From Clostridia bacterium (lineage in GTDB: Bacteria > Bacillota > Clostridia > Christensenellales > Borkfalkiaceae): a DNA stretch of 41,300 nt. Under the pieces are notes generated by a model that was not told the origin of the DNA, ran no database searches, and saw only the letters and a list, made by a program, of their open reading frames with translations. This document shows, piece after piece, positions 40,887-41,300 of the stretch (the first letter of the stretch is position 1; every line of letters starts with the position of its first letter). The position numbers and the translations under genes are program-made. The stretch spans positions 1 to 41,300 of the forward strand of contig JAGANI010000067.1 in the NCBI GenBank assembly GCA_017624285.1. The letters run 5' to 3'.

Positions 40887-41273
40887 ATGTCAAAATATTC
40901 AAAAATCAGTTAATAGGTAAAGTTATTAAAATTTTATAGAACTTAAATGCACTTGTAATTAAATCGTTATTTTAACTTTTAACAATACCTTTAATGTTAT
41001 TGTGTTTATGCTTTTTTACCAGGGGATAGGATATATATTAGTATAAATTATTTTAACCTAAATAAACAATACGTATTTAGTTAAAAATCATTTTGACAGT
41101 ATACGTACTACGTCATTTTTGCAATATTATTAATTTTAGCACCGTTAATACGTTATATAAATATCTTAGTTTTTATAAGTAGTAATATATACCAGTTTAT
41201 TTTTTTAAGCTAAAAACACGTATAAAATATTTATAAAATTATAATTATCAAAATGTCATTTTTTGGCAAAATA
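40887..41273. other. AT-rich non-coding stretch
   Basis: About 390 bp with no open frame of useful length and no convincing promoter. It is dominated by A- and T-runs; a TTGACA near 41093 has no -10 box at a usable distance. I see no recognisable RNA structure. Confidence 0.6.
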
Positions 41274-41300
41274 AAAAGCGTGGCAATATCCACGCTTTTA
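41274..41300 (-). terminator. Terminator at the right edge
   Basis: AAAAGCGTGG (41274-41283) pairs with CCACGCTTTT (41290-41299). As the YitT gene already has its own terminator, this probably ends a minus-strand gene lying beyond the window. Confidence 0.75.

Noticed and set aside
41093..41121. TTGACA suggesting a promoter in the right-hand gap.
   Set aside because: No -10 box lies at 16-18 nt, and no gene follows on the plus strand within the window.

Overview
The window looks like chromosome from a low-GC, monoderm, anaerobic Clostridia-type Firmicute, probably a gut organism. This is inferred from the many lipobox (type II) signal peptides, the AT-rich spacers with consensus sigma-A promoters, the intrinsic terminators, the polyferredoxin and the UPF0597 enzyme. 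No rRNA, tRNA, CRISPR array, transposase or integrase was seen.

Layout. (1) 1-1597: two unrecognised, translationally linked genes running in from the left edge; the second has a long coiled coil. (2) 1697-2455: a membrane protein resembling the lipoprotein intramolecular transacylase Lit (DUF1461/TIGR01906), on an apparently leaderless transcript. (3) 2814-7385: a 1523-aa repeat lipoprotein. (4) 7590-23750: an apparent 16-kb operon coding for a 2451-aa surface subtilase with PA, Ig-like and BspA-type leucine-rich repeats, a lipoprotein, then a complete set of oligopeptide ABC transporter genes (binding protein, OppB-, OppC-, OppD- and OppF-like proteins) and a small membrane protein. Extracellular proteolysis and peptide uptake are therefore encoded together, but the OppB gene is cut by an in-frame TAG. 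(5) 23803-26756: an AraC-type regulator divergent from a sialidase-like Asp-box protein and an N-acetylneuraminate lyase. (6) 26827-30945: a UPF0597/L-cysteine desulfidase-type enzyme divergent from a two-gene redox unit. That unit is a membrane protein ending in a CxxC tail of the CD1871A type, followed by a NapH-like polyferredoxin fused to an extracytoplasmic thioredoxin domain. (7) 31150-31490: a tandem array of 46-47-bp intergenic repeats. (8) 31668-39626, minus strand: a cluster of surface lipoproteins. It has a collagen-like one interrupted by an in-frame TAA, a small one, and a 939-aa one carrying a TlpA-type thioredoxin domain. The two large lipoproteins share an unrecognised ~120-aa domain. 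(9) 39961-40854: a YitT-family membrane protein, then an AT-rich non-coding edge.

The most interesting reading is an extracytoplasmic thiol-redox system: cytoplasmic reducing power could pass through the polyferredoxin to its fused thioredoxin domain and on to surface lipoproteins such as the TlpA-like one, next to a cysteine-degrading enzyme. That link is inference. The domain fusions and Cys motifs are directly visible. Two separate genes carry single in-frame stop codons with intact reading frame beyond, which needs checking as mutation, assembly error or readthrough.
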